Source of the DNA: Volvox africanus
Lineage: Eukaryota; Chlorophyta; Chlorophyceae; Chlamydomonadales; Volvocaceae
Direction: 5' to 3'
Length of the DNA: 64,000 nucleotides
Assembly (NCBI GenBank): GCA_030268105.1
Contig: BSDZ01000025.1
Coordinates: 310,001 to 374,000, forward strand
The translations under genes and the position numbers were made by a program. Within the stretch, counting starts at the first letter, position 1, and every line of letters begins with the position of its first letter. The notes below the pieces were generated by a model. That model saw nothing but the letters and a program-made list of their open reading frames with translations, searched no databases and was not told where the DNA came from. Positions 1 to 9,568 of this stretch are shown here, piece after piece.

Positions 1-649
1 GCAAATCCGCCTAGCATGCATGAATAACCGAATCATTGAAGTGCGCATTATGCTCGTGCTAGGAAACTATAAGTAATATTATCTCATATAATATTACTTC
101 ATTAAAGCACACGTTGAGAGCGCCGCACTCGTCGCGATACATGCCCTGCAACCGGATATCGTTATCCGGACCCTTGCATCATGCGAATGCCGGAAAGGCT
201 TATACGTTGTTATGCGTAGACATCGCCTATACGCAGTAGGGTTGTCACATCTAGGATCGGCCTCCTGATGTGAATCGTACGGCATTGCGATGCTGCGAGT
301 ATAACAGATGCGAGGACGGCTAAGCTAGACAAGACATTCGATACCGGAGAACACTTGCGTGTTCTACATTGCTATTACTATACGATATTCTACTTAGCCC
401 GAGCTAAGCCTGAACTTCGCTAATCACCGCCGCGTGATGATTGCTTGCTTCCGGCGCTGACGGCGATTTCGTCCATTGCATCGTTCCGACCCGTAAGATT
501 GTAAGTTATATCTCTCTTCGTCTTAAAGTCTTCCGCTGTCTCTGTTTGCTCTCGCTTGCCTTGCTGTACTTGCAAGTGCTCGCGCATCGGTGTCTAAAGT
601 CTTCAGACGTGCAGACACTTATGAGCAAACGCGAACGAGAGGTACAACA
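1..649 (+). repeat. 5' LTR of Gypsy-A (truncated by window edge)
   Basis: Matches 6649-7297 almost base for base, offset 6648. It ends in ACAACA, the partner of the TGTTGT start seen in the complete copies. The first 176 bp, including the TG terminus, lie before the window. By family knowledge the LTR carries the Pol II promoter and polyadenylation signals; I did not identify individual boxes with confidence. Confidence 0.95.
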
Positions 650-652
650 ATT

Positions 653-671
653 TGGTATCGAGACAGGTTCG
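653..671 (+). promoter_or_regulatory. Putative primer binding site of Gypsy-A
   Basis: Three bases after the LTR end lies TGGTATCGAGACAGGTTCG. TGG pairs with a tRNA CCA end, and TGGTATC is the usual start of initiator-Met primer sites. The rest resembles the initiator tRNA acceptor and T-stem but appears one base short, so the primer is probable, not proven. The same site is present on the minus strand in Gypsy-C and Gypsy-D, next to their 5' LTRs. Confidence 0.6.
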
Positions 672-716
672 TTGCCTAACTGTCTCTCTTTGTCTAATCG
701 GAAGTAGGTTCTTTCT

Positions 717-1150
717 ATGGCGAGTTCCAGCGACGAACCACGAGGACCGCTAGATACTTTTGCCGAAGACTTAGGCCGCGCCGTTTTGGACGCCGCCGCT
801 TCCGGTTTGTAATTGTTTAATTGCTTTTGCTTAGATTGCTGCACTTGTTGTGTAAGTGTACGCTCTGAGTCGCAGGTAATCTCAGTGCACCGGCATTGCT
901 TGCCGCGGCGACTGAGACCGGCGTTCGTCCGGACCAGTTGGCGACTCTCATTGCTCAAACTACGGAGATCAGGACTCAGCTGGGCAATTACTTGCTGAGT
1001 TTGCTGAATCTTCTCAAGAGTACTGTCGGTAGGCTCACCGAGTCGCTTTGTACTCTTGCCTTTGTGATAGAAGTCGGCTTCTATTACGCAAAACTAGGGT
1101 ATCGTTTCGTGCTCCATGTCCGCGGAACACGACGATACGCCGCACACTAG
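717..1150 (+). CDS. ORF0: leader ORF upstream of gag, possibly spliced (Gypsy-A)
   Basis: The 466-bp leader between LTR and gag is not plain UTR. A 31-codon ORF (717-812) begins [16 protein letters not shown] second frame, open from 869 to 1150, encodes [20 protein letters not shown] followed by a leucine-rich, helix-like stretch and then a hydrophobic tail; it overlaps the gag start by 35 bp. A GT-AG segment at 809-885 (77 nt) would join the two frames in phase to give about 118 residues. Both parts are conserved in C and D. Around residues TTEIR..L..Y...LL.LL.S.VG the frame is also conserved in the diverged Gypsy-F, with mostly silent third-position changes, which argues for real coding. 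No function is recognised. Splicing is an inference; the unspliced second frame lacks an AUG at its start. Confidence 0.5.
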
Positions 1151-2351
1151 CCTAGCTAGCCAACCCGATTTCGTTGTAGCTGCTAGAGCGCCGGATAGAG
1201 GTCTTGAGACTGTTGGCGCGCGAGCCACTCAAGAGCCCCTTTTCCTTCAGACCCCTGCTCACTTAATTGTGCCGCATTCAGCAGTGAACACGAATATGGA
1301 CAACACTGCTGGACCAAGGGTTCTGCCATTACCTCAAGCTCGAGGGCATGATGACATCCCTGAGGTGATGAGATTGTCGATTCCCGTTCCTAGGCTCAAT
1401 ATTTCGCTGACCGACAAGACACCAGGGCATAGCATAGCCGATGCAACTCGTGCGTACGTGCGTGACGCTAAAAAGTACCTCCAAGCTGTTCATGGTGGCG
1501 ACAATGACGGTATCAGGTGTCTCTTCGTTGGTAACACCCTCGAGGGCGCAGCGAAGGACTGGTATCGCAATTGGACCAACGCCCGGGGTAGCTATACTTT
1601 TGACGAGTTAGTCGCCGCTTTGCTCGCACGGTTCGCTACTGAGGTTCAAGCACGCGATGTGGAAGCTCGTAACGTTTTGGCAGCGGGTAGCTACCACATG
1701 CGTCGGGATGAAAATGTACCTGCGTACCAGTCACGCTTCGAAGCACTTGTGACTCCCATTGCTGACCTCACCGAATCTGAGCGTGTCTTTTGGTTTAGGC
1801 GAGGCCTAACGAAACTTTTGGCTAAATGGTGCGCCACTGACTTGGTTGGAGCGCAGATCAAGTCGTATGACGCGTTGGTCGCTTTTGCTAAGGGCGCGGA
1901 GATACGACTTCTTGCCGGCGAGGAAGAAGTCAAGTCTGCCCCTCGTGCAAATGCCGTGCAAGTGCAGGATCCGCTTGGGGAAGCTGTAGCTCTCGACCAG
2001 GACCTCGGCGCGACCCGCCCCACGCCTACTGCCGCGACGCGACGCGGCAACGGGCAGCGCAAGGCGCGCGGGGGCGCTAGCTCGGGTGTCCGTGGTACAG
2101 GAGGAGCAGGTCCGAGCTCGGACCCAGCTAGGAACAGGAAGCGTGGCGGTGCGCCGTCGTCGGCAGCCGCACAGCGTTCCGACCCCAGCGCAAAGCGTAC
2201 TCGTACGGACGACACATTTATGCCAAAATGGAATTGCAATCGTTCCGAATTCGAGCGTCGAAAATTGGCCAACGTTTGTCTACGGTGTGCGGAGAGCCAT
2301 TCTACGAAGGATTGCCCTCTAATGCCGCCGTTTGTACCTCAGCCGAAATAG
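1116..2351 (+). CDS. gag: Gag polyprotein, Gypsy-A
   Basis: 411 codons starting at ATG 1116 ([12 protein letters not shown]), ending in TAG 2349-2351. It forms the particle that packages element RNA. The central part has the Retrotrans_gag signature: [15 protein letters not shown], then [12 protein letters not shown], then a motif with YQSRFEAL. A basic, low-complexity linker follows. A zinc knuckle sits near the C-terminus, CLRCAESHSTKDC, spaced C-x2-C-x3-H-x4-C, one residue shorter between C and H than the standard retroviral knuckle. The start is chosen because the frame is closed upstream by TAG 1095-1097 and the same MSA start is used in C and D. Pol continues in the same frame after the UAG, so about all Pol would be made as Gag-Pol by readthrough. 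Confidence 0.93.
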   Translation: MSAEHDDTPHTSLASQPDFVVAARAPDRGLETVGARATQEPLFLQTPAHLIVPHSAVNTNMDNTAGPRVLPLPQARGHDDIPEVMRLSIPVPRLNISLTDKTPGHSIADATRAYVRDAKKYLQAVHGGDNDGIRCLFVGNTLEGAAKDWYRNWTNARGSYTFDELVAALLARFATEVQARDVEARNVLAAGSYHMRRDENVPAYQSRFEALVTPIADLTESERVFWFRRGLTKLLAKWCATDLVGAQIKSYDALVAFAKGAEIRLLAGEEEVKSAPRANAVQVQDPLGEAVALDQDLGATRPTPTAATRRGNGQRKARGGASSGVRGTGGAGPSSDPARNRKRGGAPSSAAAQRSDPSAKRTRTDDTFMPKWNCNRSEFERRKLANVCLRCAESHSTKDCPLMPPFVPQPK

Positions 2352-2390
2352 GGGCTTGCCCGGGTTCCTGTGGAGGGGGCACCACCCGGG
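2349..2390 (+). promoter_or_regulatory. Gag-pol readthrough signal (UAG plus stem-loop), Gypsy-A
   Basis: The gag stop TAG is followed in the same frame by open pol sequence with no further stop. Seven bases after the UAG lies CCCGGG (2359-2364), then a 20-nt loop, then CCCGGG (2385-2390). The two hexamers pair, and the adjacent inner T2365/A2384 adds a seventh pair. Gypsy-F has the same spacing (7, 6, 20, 6) with the inner pair changed to A/T. The layout resembles retroviral UAG readthrough signals in principle; function is inferred. Confidence 0.6.
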
Positions 2391-5300
2391 ATTTCTGAAC
2401 TAACGCGTGGTCGGTGGTCATCCTTACGGCCAGCCGTTAAGGCATTGTTGCCTTGTGTACTTGGACACATCGAGCGAGTCATTGCGCGACGCATCACGCT
2501 TGACGGACGCACGGGACTTCTCTGCTTCGATCCGTTGTGTAATGTGTTTACACCTCGCCGTCCCCTGTCGTCTATCGATCTGTCCAACCACGTGGTTTTG
2601 TTCATCCCCTCGTCTCTGCGTGAGATGTCGGAACAGTTGGCCATATACAGGAGATGTAGGCGTCAATATCCAGGCACTGCCGCATGTGTATTACTCCCTG
2701 CTTTCTGTCGGCGCAAGGCAGAGGCATCGTTAAGGGGTATGCGGCATGTCCACCGGTTCGAGCCGGGCACCGTTTTGTTTAATGGTGTGGATCGGGAGGG
2801 TACGCTGGCTCCGTGGCCACACCTATCCTACTCGGTTGACGTTTGGTACGAAGCTCCTGATGGGGGTGCCGTTGGTTACGGACCCGCCTTAAGTGCACTG
2901 ACGTTGTCTGCTGGGCAGTCGCTCGTAGATAACCGTGTCCCTGTGGTTCAGATCGGTTTGAATGGCCGTACTCTGAAGGCACTTGTTGACACCGGTGCCA
3001 GCGACGACTTCATCTCTGTCGCAGAGGTGAACGCGCTGGGGTTGTCCCCAGAGTCGTCTGATTGTCCACAGGTTACCCTTGCTGACGGGGGTAAGCATCC
3101 CATCGTGGGCAGGATTACCCTTAGCCTATCGTTAGGCCCTTTGCGTGTTGTGACCCGGCCGTACGTGCTGCAGGGCTTAGCAGAGACTGCACCGTACATA
3201 ATGGGGTCGTCGACATTACGACAGTACCGCGCGCGCATCGACATGGAGACCGCAACCCTGCATATGTGCAAGGGTACTCTGTCGATTAAGGTACCTTTCC
3301 TGTCGTTCGAACATGTCACACCAAAGGAGGGCGGAACTGAGGCGGTGCCTATGGTTAATTTCGCTGTGACCGCAATGGCCGCGCGAATCGAACCAGAGCT
3401 AGTCGGGCGTAAGGAGGCCGTCCGTTTGTTACGGAAGGGTGCCCACGGACTGCTTCTAAGGCCGCGGGTGAGCTGTTGTGTCACCACCGCGCAGATTTCT
3501 GCGGATCCTGAGGTTGAGGCCCTACTGTCGCAGTATGAGGACGTCTTTAAAGATATCCCTGGCCTACCACCTATGCGTCCTGTTGATCACACAATCCCTC
3601 TCATGCCTGGAGCGCAGCCTACGGCCCGGCCAATGTACAGGTTGAGTCCATTGGAACTGGACGAGGTAAAGCGCCAGGTGACGGATTTGCTCGCGAAGGG
3701 TATGATACGCCCCAGCACATCCCCGTATTCTGCACCGATTTTGTTTGTCGGTAAGAAGGATGGGACCTTGCGCATGTGCATTGATTACCGGGGGTTAAAT
3801 GCGAATACGGTGAAAAATCGCTACCCTTTGCCACGCGTTGACGACCTGTTGGATAAGCTGAAGGGCTCGGCTTATTTTTCCTCAATTGACTTACAACAGG
3901 GCTACAATCAGATTCGCATCGCTGCCTCTGATATCCCGAAAACCGCTTTTCGGACGCCCTTCGGTCACTTTGAGTATACGGTCCTATCGTTTGGTTTGAC
4001 TAATGCCCCTGCGACGTTTCAGGCGGTTATGGACCGAATGTTTAGGCCGTTTATCGACAGGTTCGTTGTTTGCTACCTGGATGACATCTTGGTATATTCT
4101 AAAACGCGCGAGGAGCACTTGGAGCATCTTCGGCTCGTGCTCGACGTTATGAGGCGGGAGCAATTGTTTGCTAAACGCGCCAAATGCTTTTGGGCGCAGC
4201 CTCAGGTGGAATATTTGGGCCACATTGTGTCGGCCACCGGTGTGAAGATGGACCCGCGGAAGGTCGCCGTGGTTCGCGATTGGCCCGCGCCTCAGAACCT
4301 CACGGAACTGTGTAAGTTCCTTGGCTTGACCAATTATTTCCGAAAGTTCATTGAAAAATATTCCATCATTGCGGCCCCGCTTACTAACTTAACTCGCAAA
4401 GGCGTTTTCGTTTCGCTCGAGTCGTGGACGTCGCAATGCCAGCGGGCATTCGAAGAGCTCAAACGAATCGTTGCCGAAGATGTCACCCTTGCATTCCCTG
4501 ATTACTCGTTGCCATTTCGTGTTGAGGTAGTGTCTGATGCCTCAATATTTGGAAGCGGCGCTGTATTGTTACAGGAAGGGCGACCGATCGCCTTCACGAG
4601 TAAGAAGTTTTCTGGTGCGGAGATTCGCTACACCACCGGGGAACAGGAGCTTCTGGCCGTGCTGCATGCTTTAAAGGAATGGCGCTGTTACCTCGAGGGA
4701 CGCCCGTTTACTTTAAAGACTGACCACAAGCCCCTAACGTTTTTGCAAAGCGTTCCGACGTTGAACCGCCGTCAAGCTAGGTGGATGGAATATCTAGCTA
4801 GGTTCAACTGCACCTGGGAGTATATTTCTGGTAAATTGAATATTGCCGATGCTCTCAGTCGACATCCGTCGCTACACGCTGCAATTTTGGCAGCGCCCGT
4901 CGTGCGGCCGCGTAGCGAGGAGGTTCCGATCGCGACGGACCTCGCGGAGCGGTTGAAGGTTGCCTACAGCGCAGACGCTTGGTTCGCGGACCCGGCTAAT
5001 GTAGAAAACCTTCGCAAGCAGAATGGCCTTTGGCTACGGACGGAGGGTGCAGCTACGCAAATCGTCGTTCCGAACGACGACGCGCTACGCTATGACATCC
5101 TTGCACGGTTCCACGAGGACCCGTTAGCAGGACACCCTGGTAGCAAGCGATTGATCGACTTGGTGCAACGTTCCTTTTGGTGGCCTCGTTTGGCTAAGGA
5201 TGCGGCGAACTTCGTCCAGACATGCAGTCTGTGCCAGCGCAATAAGGCTTTGTCCGGTAAGGGCCATGGGTTGTTGCAACCGTTGCCTGTCCCGGATGCG

Positions 5301-6413
5301 CCTTGGGAAAGTGTTTCCATGGACTTCGTAGTCGCGCTGCCCAAAACTGAGGGGGGATACGATGCGGTGTTCGTAATGGTCGATCGTCTGACTAAGATGG
5401 TTCACCTAGCACCATGCACATCATCCTGCACGGCTGAGCAAACCGCACGTCTGTTTTTCGATAATGTGGTTCGGTTACACGGGATTCCCAAAAATGTGAT
5501 CTCGGACCGCGGTGGACAGTTCACGTCTAAGTTTTGGGAAGCGCTCTGCAAACTAGTTGGCATGCGCGTCAACCTGAGCACGGCGTATCACCCGCAGACT
5601 GATGGTCAAACCGAACGCACAAACCGCACGTTGGGTGATATGTTGCGCAATTATGCTGGTCGCACACCACTTGTTTGGGATACATATTTGTCTGCGGCAG
5701 AATTCGCGCTTAACAACGCTGTTAACCGCTCTACAGGCAAAAGTCCGTTCTTTCTTAACTACGGGTTTCATCCCGCGCTACCCGTGTGGCGTGAGTTGGA
5801 AGTGAACGTGCCTGCTGCTAAACTTTTTGCCAAGTCTTTTATGTCCCGAATCACAGACGCGAAGTCGTGTTTGGACGCGGCGCAGCAACGAACGACGGAA
5901 TACTATAACAAATCTAAGCAGGATGTGACGTTTTCGGAAGGGCAACTCGTGTTGCTAAGCACCAAGAACTTGCGTTCCTTGGCCGACGGATCCCGAAAAC
6001 TCTTACCCCGCTGGATTGGTCCGTATCCTGTCGTGCGCATGGTTGGGAATGTGGCTGTGGAGCTTGCATTGCCCACTGATATGACCATTCACCCCACGTT
6101 TCACGTATCGCTTGTTCGTCCGTATCGTAGTACGGAACCCGTCCCTGAGCCTGATAACGCCCCCGCAGCGATCGAACCAGTTCCCGAGACCTGGATCGCT
6201 GGTAAACAGAAGTTTTACGATGTGGAGCGGGTGTTAGATTATCGCGCGCGTCGTGTGGGCCGACACCGACGTAAGCGAACAGTACACGAGTACTTGGTTA
6301 AGTGGACAGGGTATACCGACGAGCACAACTCATGGGAACCGGCACGCAACTTCTCACAGGACATGAAACCCCTGCTCGAAGAAGCCCGCAAACGTGCCAC
6401 GCAAACCCAATGA
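2352..6413 (+). CDS. pol: Pol polyprotein (PR-RT-RH-IN-chromodomain), Gypsy-A
   Basis: Continuous frame after the gag UAG; no ATG is positioned as an obvious independent start (a GTG lies at 2370). Residues counted from 2370: protease active site [10 protein letters not shown] with Asp about 207; reverse transcriptase with YLDD 569-572; RNase H with Asp 723, TGEQELL and KTDHKP Asp 785; integrase with the H-H-C-C zinc finger (C-x2-C about 952-955) and catalytic Asp 985, Asp 1046, Glu 1082, a perfect DD35E; GPY/F motif 1217-1219; chromodomain about 1283-1330 ([14 protein letters not shown]). All catalytic residues are present. The chromodomain marks a chromovirus and, by family knowledge, can direct integration to methylated-histone chromatin. 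Confidence 0.95.
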   Translation, partial: GLARVPVEGAPPGISELTRGRWSSLRPAVKALLPCVLGHIERVIARRITLDGRTGLLCFDPLCNVFTPRRPLSSIDLSNHVVLFIPSSLREMSEQLAIYRRCRRQYPGTAACVLLPAFCRRKAEASLRGMRHVHRFEPGTVLFNGVDREGTLAPWPHLSYSVDVWYEAPDGGAVGYGPALSALTLSAGQSLVDNRVPVVQIGLNGRTLKALVDTGASDDFISVAEVNALGLSPESSDCPQVTLADGGKHPIVGRITLSLSLGPLRVVTRPYVLQGLAETAPYIMGSSTLRQYRARIDMETATLHMCKGTLSIKVPFLSFEHVTPKEGGTEAVPMVNFAVTAMAARIEPELVGRKEAVRLLRKGAHGLLLRPRVSCCVTTAQISADPEVEALLSQYEDVFKDIPGLPPMRPVDHTIPLMPGAQPTARPMYRLSPLELDEVKRQVTDLLAKGMIRPSTSPYSAPILFVGKKDGTLRMCIDYRGLNANTVKNRYPLPRVDDLLDKLKGSAYFSSIDLQQGYNQIRIAASDIPKTAFRTPFGHFEYTVLSFGLTNAPATFQAVMDRMFRPFIDRFVVCYLDDILVYSKTREEHLEHLRLVLDVMRREQLFAKRAKCFWAQPQVEYLGHIVSATGVKMDPRKVAVVRDWPAPQNLTELCKFLGLTNYFRKFIEKYSIIAAPLTNLTRKGVFVSLESWTSQCQRAFEELKRIVAEDVTLAFPDYSLPFRVEVVSDASIFGSGAVLLQEGRPIAFTSKKFSGAEIRYTTGEQELLAVLHALKEWRCYLEGRPFTLKTDHKPLTFLQSVPTLNRRQARWMEYLARFNCTWEYISGKLNIADALSRHPSLHAAILAAPVVRPRSEEVPIATDLAERLKVAYSADAWFADPANVENLRKQNGLWLRTEGAATQIVVPNDDALRYDILARFHEDPLAGHPGSKRLIDLVQRSFWWPRLAKDAANFVQTCSLCQRNKALSGKGHGLLQPLPVPDAPWESVSMDFVVALPKTEGGYDAVFVMVDRLTKMVHLAPCTSSCTAEQTARLFFDNVVRLHGIPKNVISDRGGQFTSKFWEALCKLVGMRVNLSTAYHPQTDGQTERTNRTLGDMLRNYAGRTPLVWDTYLSAAEFALNNAVNRSTGKSPFFLNYGFHPALPVWRELEVNVPAAKLFAKSFMSRITDAKSCLDAAQQRTTEYYNKSKQDVTFSEGQLVLLSTKNLRSLADGSRKLLPRWIGPYPVVRMVGNVAVELALPTDMTIHPTFHVSLVRPYRSTEPVPEPDNAPAAIEPVPETWIAGKQKFYDVERVLDYRARRVGRHRRKRTVHEYLVKWTGYTDEHNSWEPARNFSQDMKPLLEEARKRATQTQ

Positions 6414-6435
6414 CCCCTGCAGTCGATGCTGTATG

Positions 6436-6472
6436 ATGCAGCGAGGACGCTGCATACGGGAGGGGGGATAAT
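6436..6472 (+). promoter_or_regulatory. 3' hairpin and polypurine tract, Gypsy-A
   Basis: ATGCAGCG-AGGA-CGCTGCAT (6436-6455) is a perfect 8-bp stem with a 4-base loop. It is followed by the purine run GGGAGGGGGGATAAT (6458-6472) that abuts the 3' LTR and would prime plus-strand synthesis. The hairpin recurs in F, where Gypsy-D interrupts its 3' arm, and is degraded in G. Confidence 0.75.
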
Positions 6473-7297
6473 TGTTGTGCCACGGTTCATTTCCCATCGA
6501 CGCGTAGGTCGACGCGATCCTATGAGTCGAAGTGCTTTTGTGATGAACGCATTACATATGAATGAATCTGCATGATATAAATGTATTCGCATACATTTAT
6601 ATATGCATCTGGCATGTTGTCATTGATCCATCGCGACATCGCATCATGGCAAATCCGCCTAGCATGCATGAATAACCGAATCATTGAAGTGCGCATTATG
6701 CTCGTGCTAGGAAACTATAAGTAATATTATCTGATATAATATTACTTCATTACAGCACACGTTGAGAGCGCCGCACTCGTCGCGATACATGCCCTGCAAC
6801 CGGATATCGTTATCCGGACCCTTGCATCATGCGAATGCCGGAAAGGCTTATACGTTGTTATGCGTAGACATCGCCTATACGCAGTAGGGTTGTCACATCT
6901 AGGATCGGCCTCCTGATGTGAATCGTACGGCATTGCGATGCTGCGAGTATAACAGATGCGAGGACGGCTAAGCTAGACAAGACATTCGATACCGGAGAAC
7001 ACTTGCGTGTTCTACATTGCTATTACTATACGATATTCTACTTAGCCCGAGCTAAGCCTGAACTTCGCTAATCACCGCCGCGTGATGATTGCTTGCTTCC
7101 GGCGCTGACGGCGATTTCGTCCATTGCATCGTTCCGACCCGTAAGATTGTAAGTTATATCTCTCTTCGTCTTAAAGTCTTCCGCTGTCTCTGTTTGCTCT
7201 CGCTTGCCTTGCTGTACTTGCAAGTGCTCGCGCATCGGTGTCTAAAGTCTTCAGACGTGCAGACACTTATGAGCAAACGCGAACGAGAGGTACAACA
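6473..7297 (+). repeat. 3' LTR of Gypsy-A (825 bp)
   Basis: Starts TGTTGTGCC and ends GGTACAACA, giving the 6-bp terminal inverted repeat TGTTGT/ACAACA shared by every Gypsy LTR in the window. It repeats positions 1-649 and is homologous to the LTRs of C, D and G. Confidence 0.97.
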
Positions 7298-9568
7298 CTC
7301 CGCACCAGAAAATTTCTTACTCGTGAAGGCGATCGGTCGCCCTTCCTGTAACAATACAGCGCCGCTTCCAAATATTGAGGCATCAGACACTACCTCAACA
7401 CGAAATGGCAACGAGTAATCAGGGAATGCAAGGGTGACATCTTCGGCAATGATTCGTTTGAGCTCTTCGAATGCCCGCTGGCATTGCGACGTCCACGACT
7501 CGAGCGAAACGAAAACGCCTTTGCGAGTTAAGTTAGTAAGCGGGGCCGCAATGATGGAATATTTTTCAATGAACTTTCGGAAATAATTGGTCAAGCCAAG
7601 GAACTTACGCAGCTCCGTGAGGTTCTGAGGCGCGGGCCAATCGCGAACCGCGGCGACCTTCCGTGGGTCCATCTTCACACCGGTGGCCGACACAACGTGG
7701 CCCAAATATTCCACCTGAGGCTGCGCCCAAAAGCATTTGGCGCGTTTAGCAAACAATTGCTCCCGCCTCATAACGTCGAGCACGAGCCGAAGATGCTCCA
7801 AGTGCTCCTCGCGCGTCTTAGAATATACCAAGATGTCATCCAGGTAGCAAACAACGAACCTGTCGATAAACGGCCTAAACATTCGGTCCATAACCGCCTG
7901 AAACGTCGCAGGGGCATTAGTCAAACCAAATGATAGGACCGTATACTCAAAGTGACCGAAGGGCGTCCGAAAAGCGGTTTTCGGGATATCAGAGGCAGCG
8001 ATGCGAATCTGATTGTAGCCCTGTTGTAAGTCAATTGAGGAAAAATAAGCCGAGCCCTTCAGCTTATCCAACAGGTCGTCAACGCGTGGCAAAGGGTAGC
8101 GATTTTTCACCGTATTCGCATTTAACCCCCGGTAATCAATGCACATGCGCAAGGTCCCATCCTTCTTACCGACAAACAAAATCGGTGCAGAATACGGGGA
8201 TGTGCTGGGGCGTATCATACCCTTCGCGAGCAAATCCGTCACCTGGCGCTTTACCTCATCCAGCTCCAATGGACTCAACCTGTACATTGGCCGGGCTGTA
8301 GGCTGCGCTCCAGGCATGAGAGGGATTGTGTGATCAACAGGACGCATAGGTGGTAGGCCAGGGATATCTTTAAAGACGTCCTCATACTGCGACAGTAGGG
8401 CCTCAACCTCAGGATCCACAGAAATCTGCGCGGTGGTGACACAACAGCTCACCCGCGGCCTTAAAAGCAGTCCGTGGGCACCCTTCCGTAACAAACGGAC
8501 GGCCTCCTTACGCCCGACTAGCTCTGGTTCGATTCGCGCAGCCATTGCGGTCACAGCGAAATTAACCATAGGCACCGCCTCAGTTTCGCCCTCCTTTGGT
8601 GTGACATGTTCGAACGACAGGAAAGGTACCTTAATCGACAGAGTACCCTTGCACATATGCAGGGTTGCGGTCTCCATGTCGATGCGCGCGCGGTACTGTC
8701 GTAATGTCGACGACCCCATTATGTACGATGCAGTCTCTGCTAAGCCCTGCAGCACGTACGGCCGGGTCACAACACGCAAAGGGCCTAACGATAGGCTAAG
8801 GGTAATCCTGCCCACGATGGGATGCTTACCCCCGTCAGCAAGGGTAACCTGTGGACAATCAGACGACTCTGGGGACAACCCCAGCGCATTCACCTCTGCG
8901 ACAGAGATGAAGTCGTCGCTGGCACCGGTGTCAACAAGTGCCTTCAGAGTACGGCCATTCAAACCGATCTGAACCACAGGGACACGGTTATCTACGAGCG
9001 ACTGCCCAGCAGACAACGTCAGTGCACTTAAGGCGGGTCCGTAACCAACGGCACCCCCATCAGGAGCTTCGTACCAAACGTCAACCGAGTAGGATAGGTG
9101 TGGCCACGGAGCCAACGTACCCTCCCGATCCACACCATTAAACAAAACGGTGCCCGGCTCGAACCGGTGGACATGCCGCATACCCCTTAACGATGCCTCT
9201 GCCTTGCGCCGACAGAAAGCGGGGAGTAAAACACATGCGGCAGTGTCTGGATATTGACGCCTACACCTCCTGTACATGGCCAACTGTTCCGACATCTCAC
9301 GCAGAGACGAGGGGATGAACAAAACCACGTGGTTAGACAGATCGATAGACGACAGGGGACGGCGAGGTGTAAACACATTACACAACGGATCGAAGCAGAG
9401 AAGTCCCGTGCGTCCGTCAAGCGTGATGCGTCGTGCAATGACTCGCTCGATGTGTCCAAGTACACAAGGCAACAATGCCTTAACGGCTGGCCGTAAGGAT
9501 GACCACCGACCACGCGTTAGTTCAGAAATCCCAGGTGGTGCCCCCTCCGCAGGAACCCGGGCAAGCCC
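7298..9568 (-). pseudogene. pol: Pol of Gypsy-C, interrupted in RNase H
   Basis: Pol frame continuous with gag after the UAG. Protease ([10 protein letters not shown]) and RT with YLDD are intact and close to Gypsy-A. The frame stops being Pol at the RNase H motif KKFSGAE, where it runs into the reversed LTR of A; the rest of RNase H, integrase and chromodomain are absent here. Fused LTR sequence extends the reading frame to 7154 but is not genuine coding sequence. Confidence 0.9.

Larger units (their letters stand above)
1..7297 (+). mobile_element. Ty3/Gypsy chromovirus 'Gypsy-A', nearly complete
   Basis: LTR-gag-UAG-pol-LTR element in plus orientation. The window starts 176 bp inside the 5' LTR; the 3' LTR is complete. 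Leader, gag and pol are all open apart from the single in-frame UAG between gag and pol, so the copy looks potentially functional. The visible 5' LTR differs from the 3' LTR at only about two positions (85 versus 6733, 115 versus 6763), so insertion is recent. The right LTR ends flush against the RNase H region of the minus-strand Gypsy-C, so A is inferred to have inserted into C. CTCCG at 7298-7302 would be the right copy of the 5-bp target duplication; the left copy is outside the window. Confidence 0.95.

Noticed and set aside
441..707. ORFs of about 60-110 codons within the LTRs on either strand
   Set aside because: Present in each LTR copy but without coding-type conservation or recognisable domains; expected by chance in 825-bp repeats.
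2948..3487. Long antisense ORFs opposite pol, repeated in A, C, D and G (for example 179 codons here)
   Set aside because: They mirror well-conserved pol codons and recur only because pol recurs; no independent start context or protein-like features. Shadows of pol.
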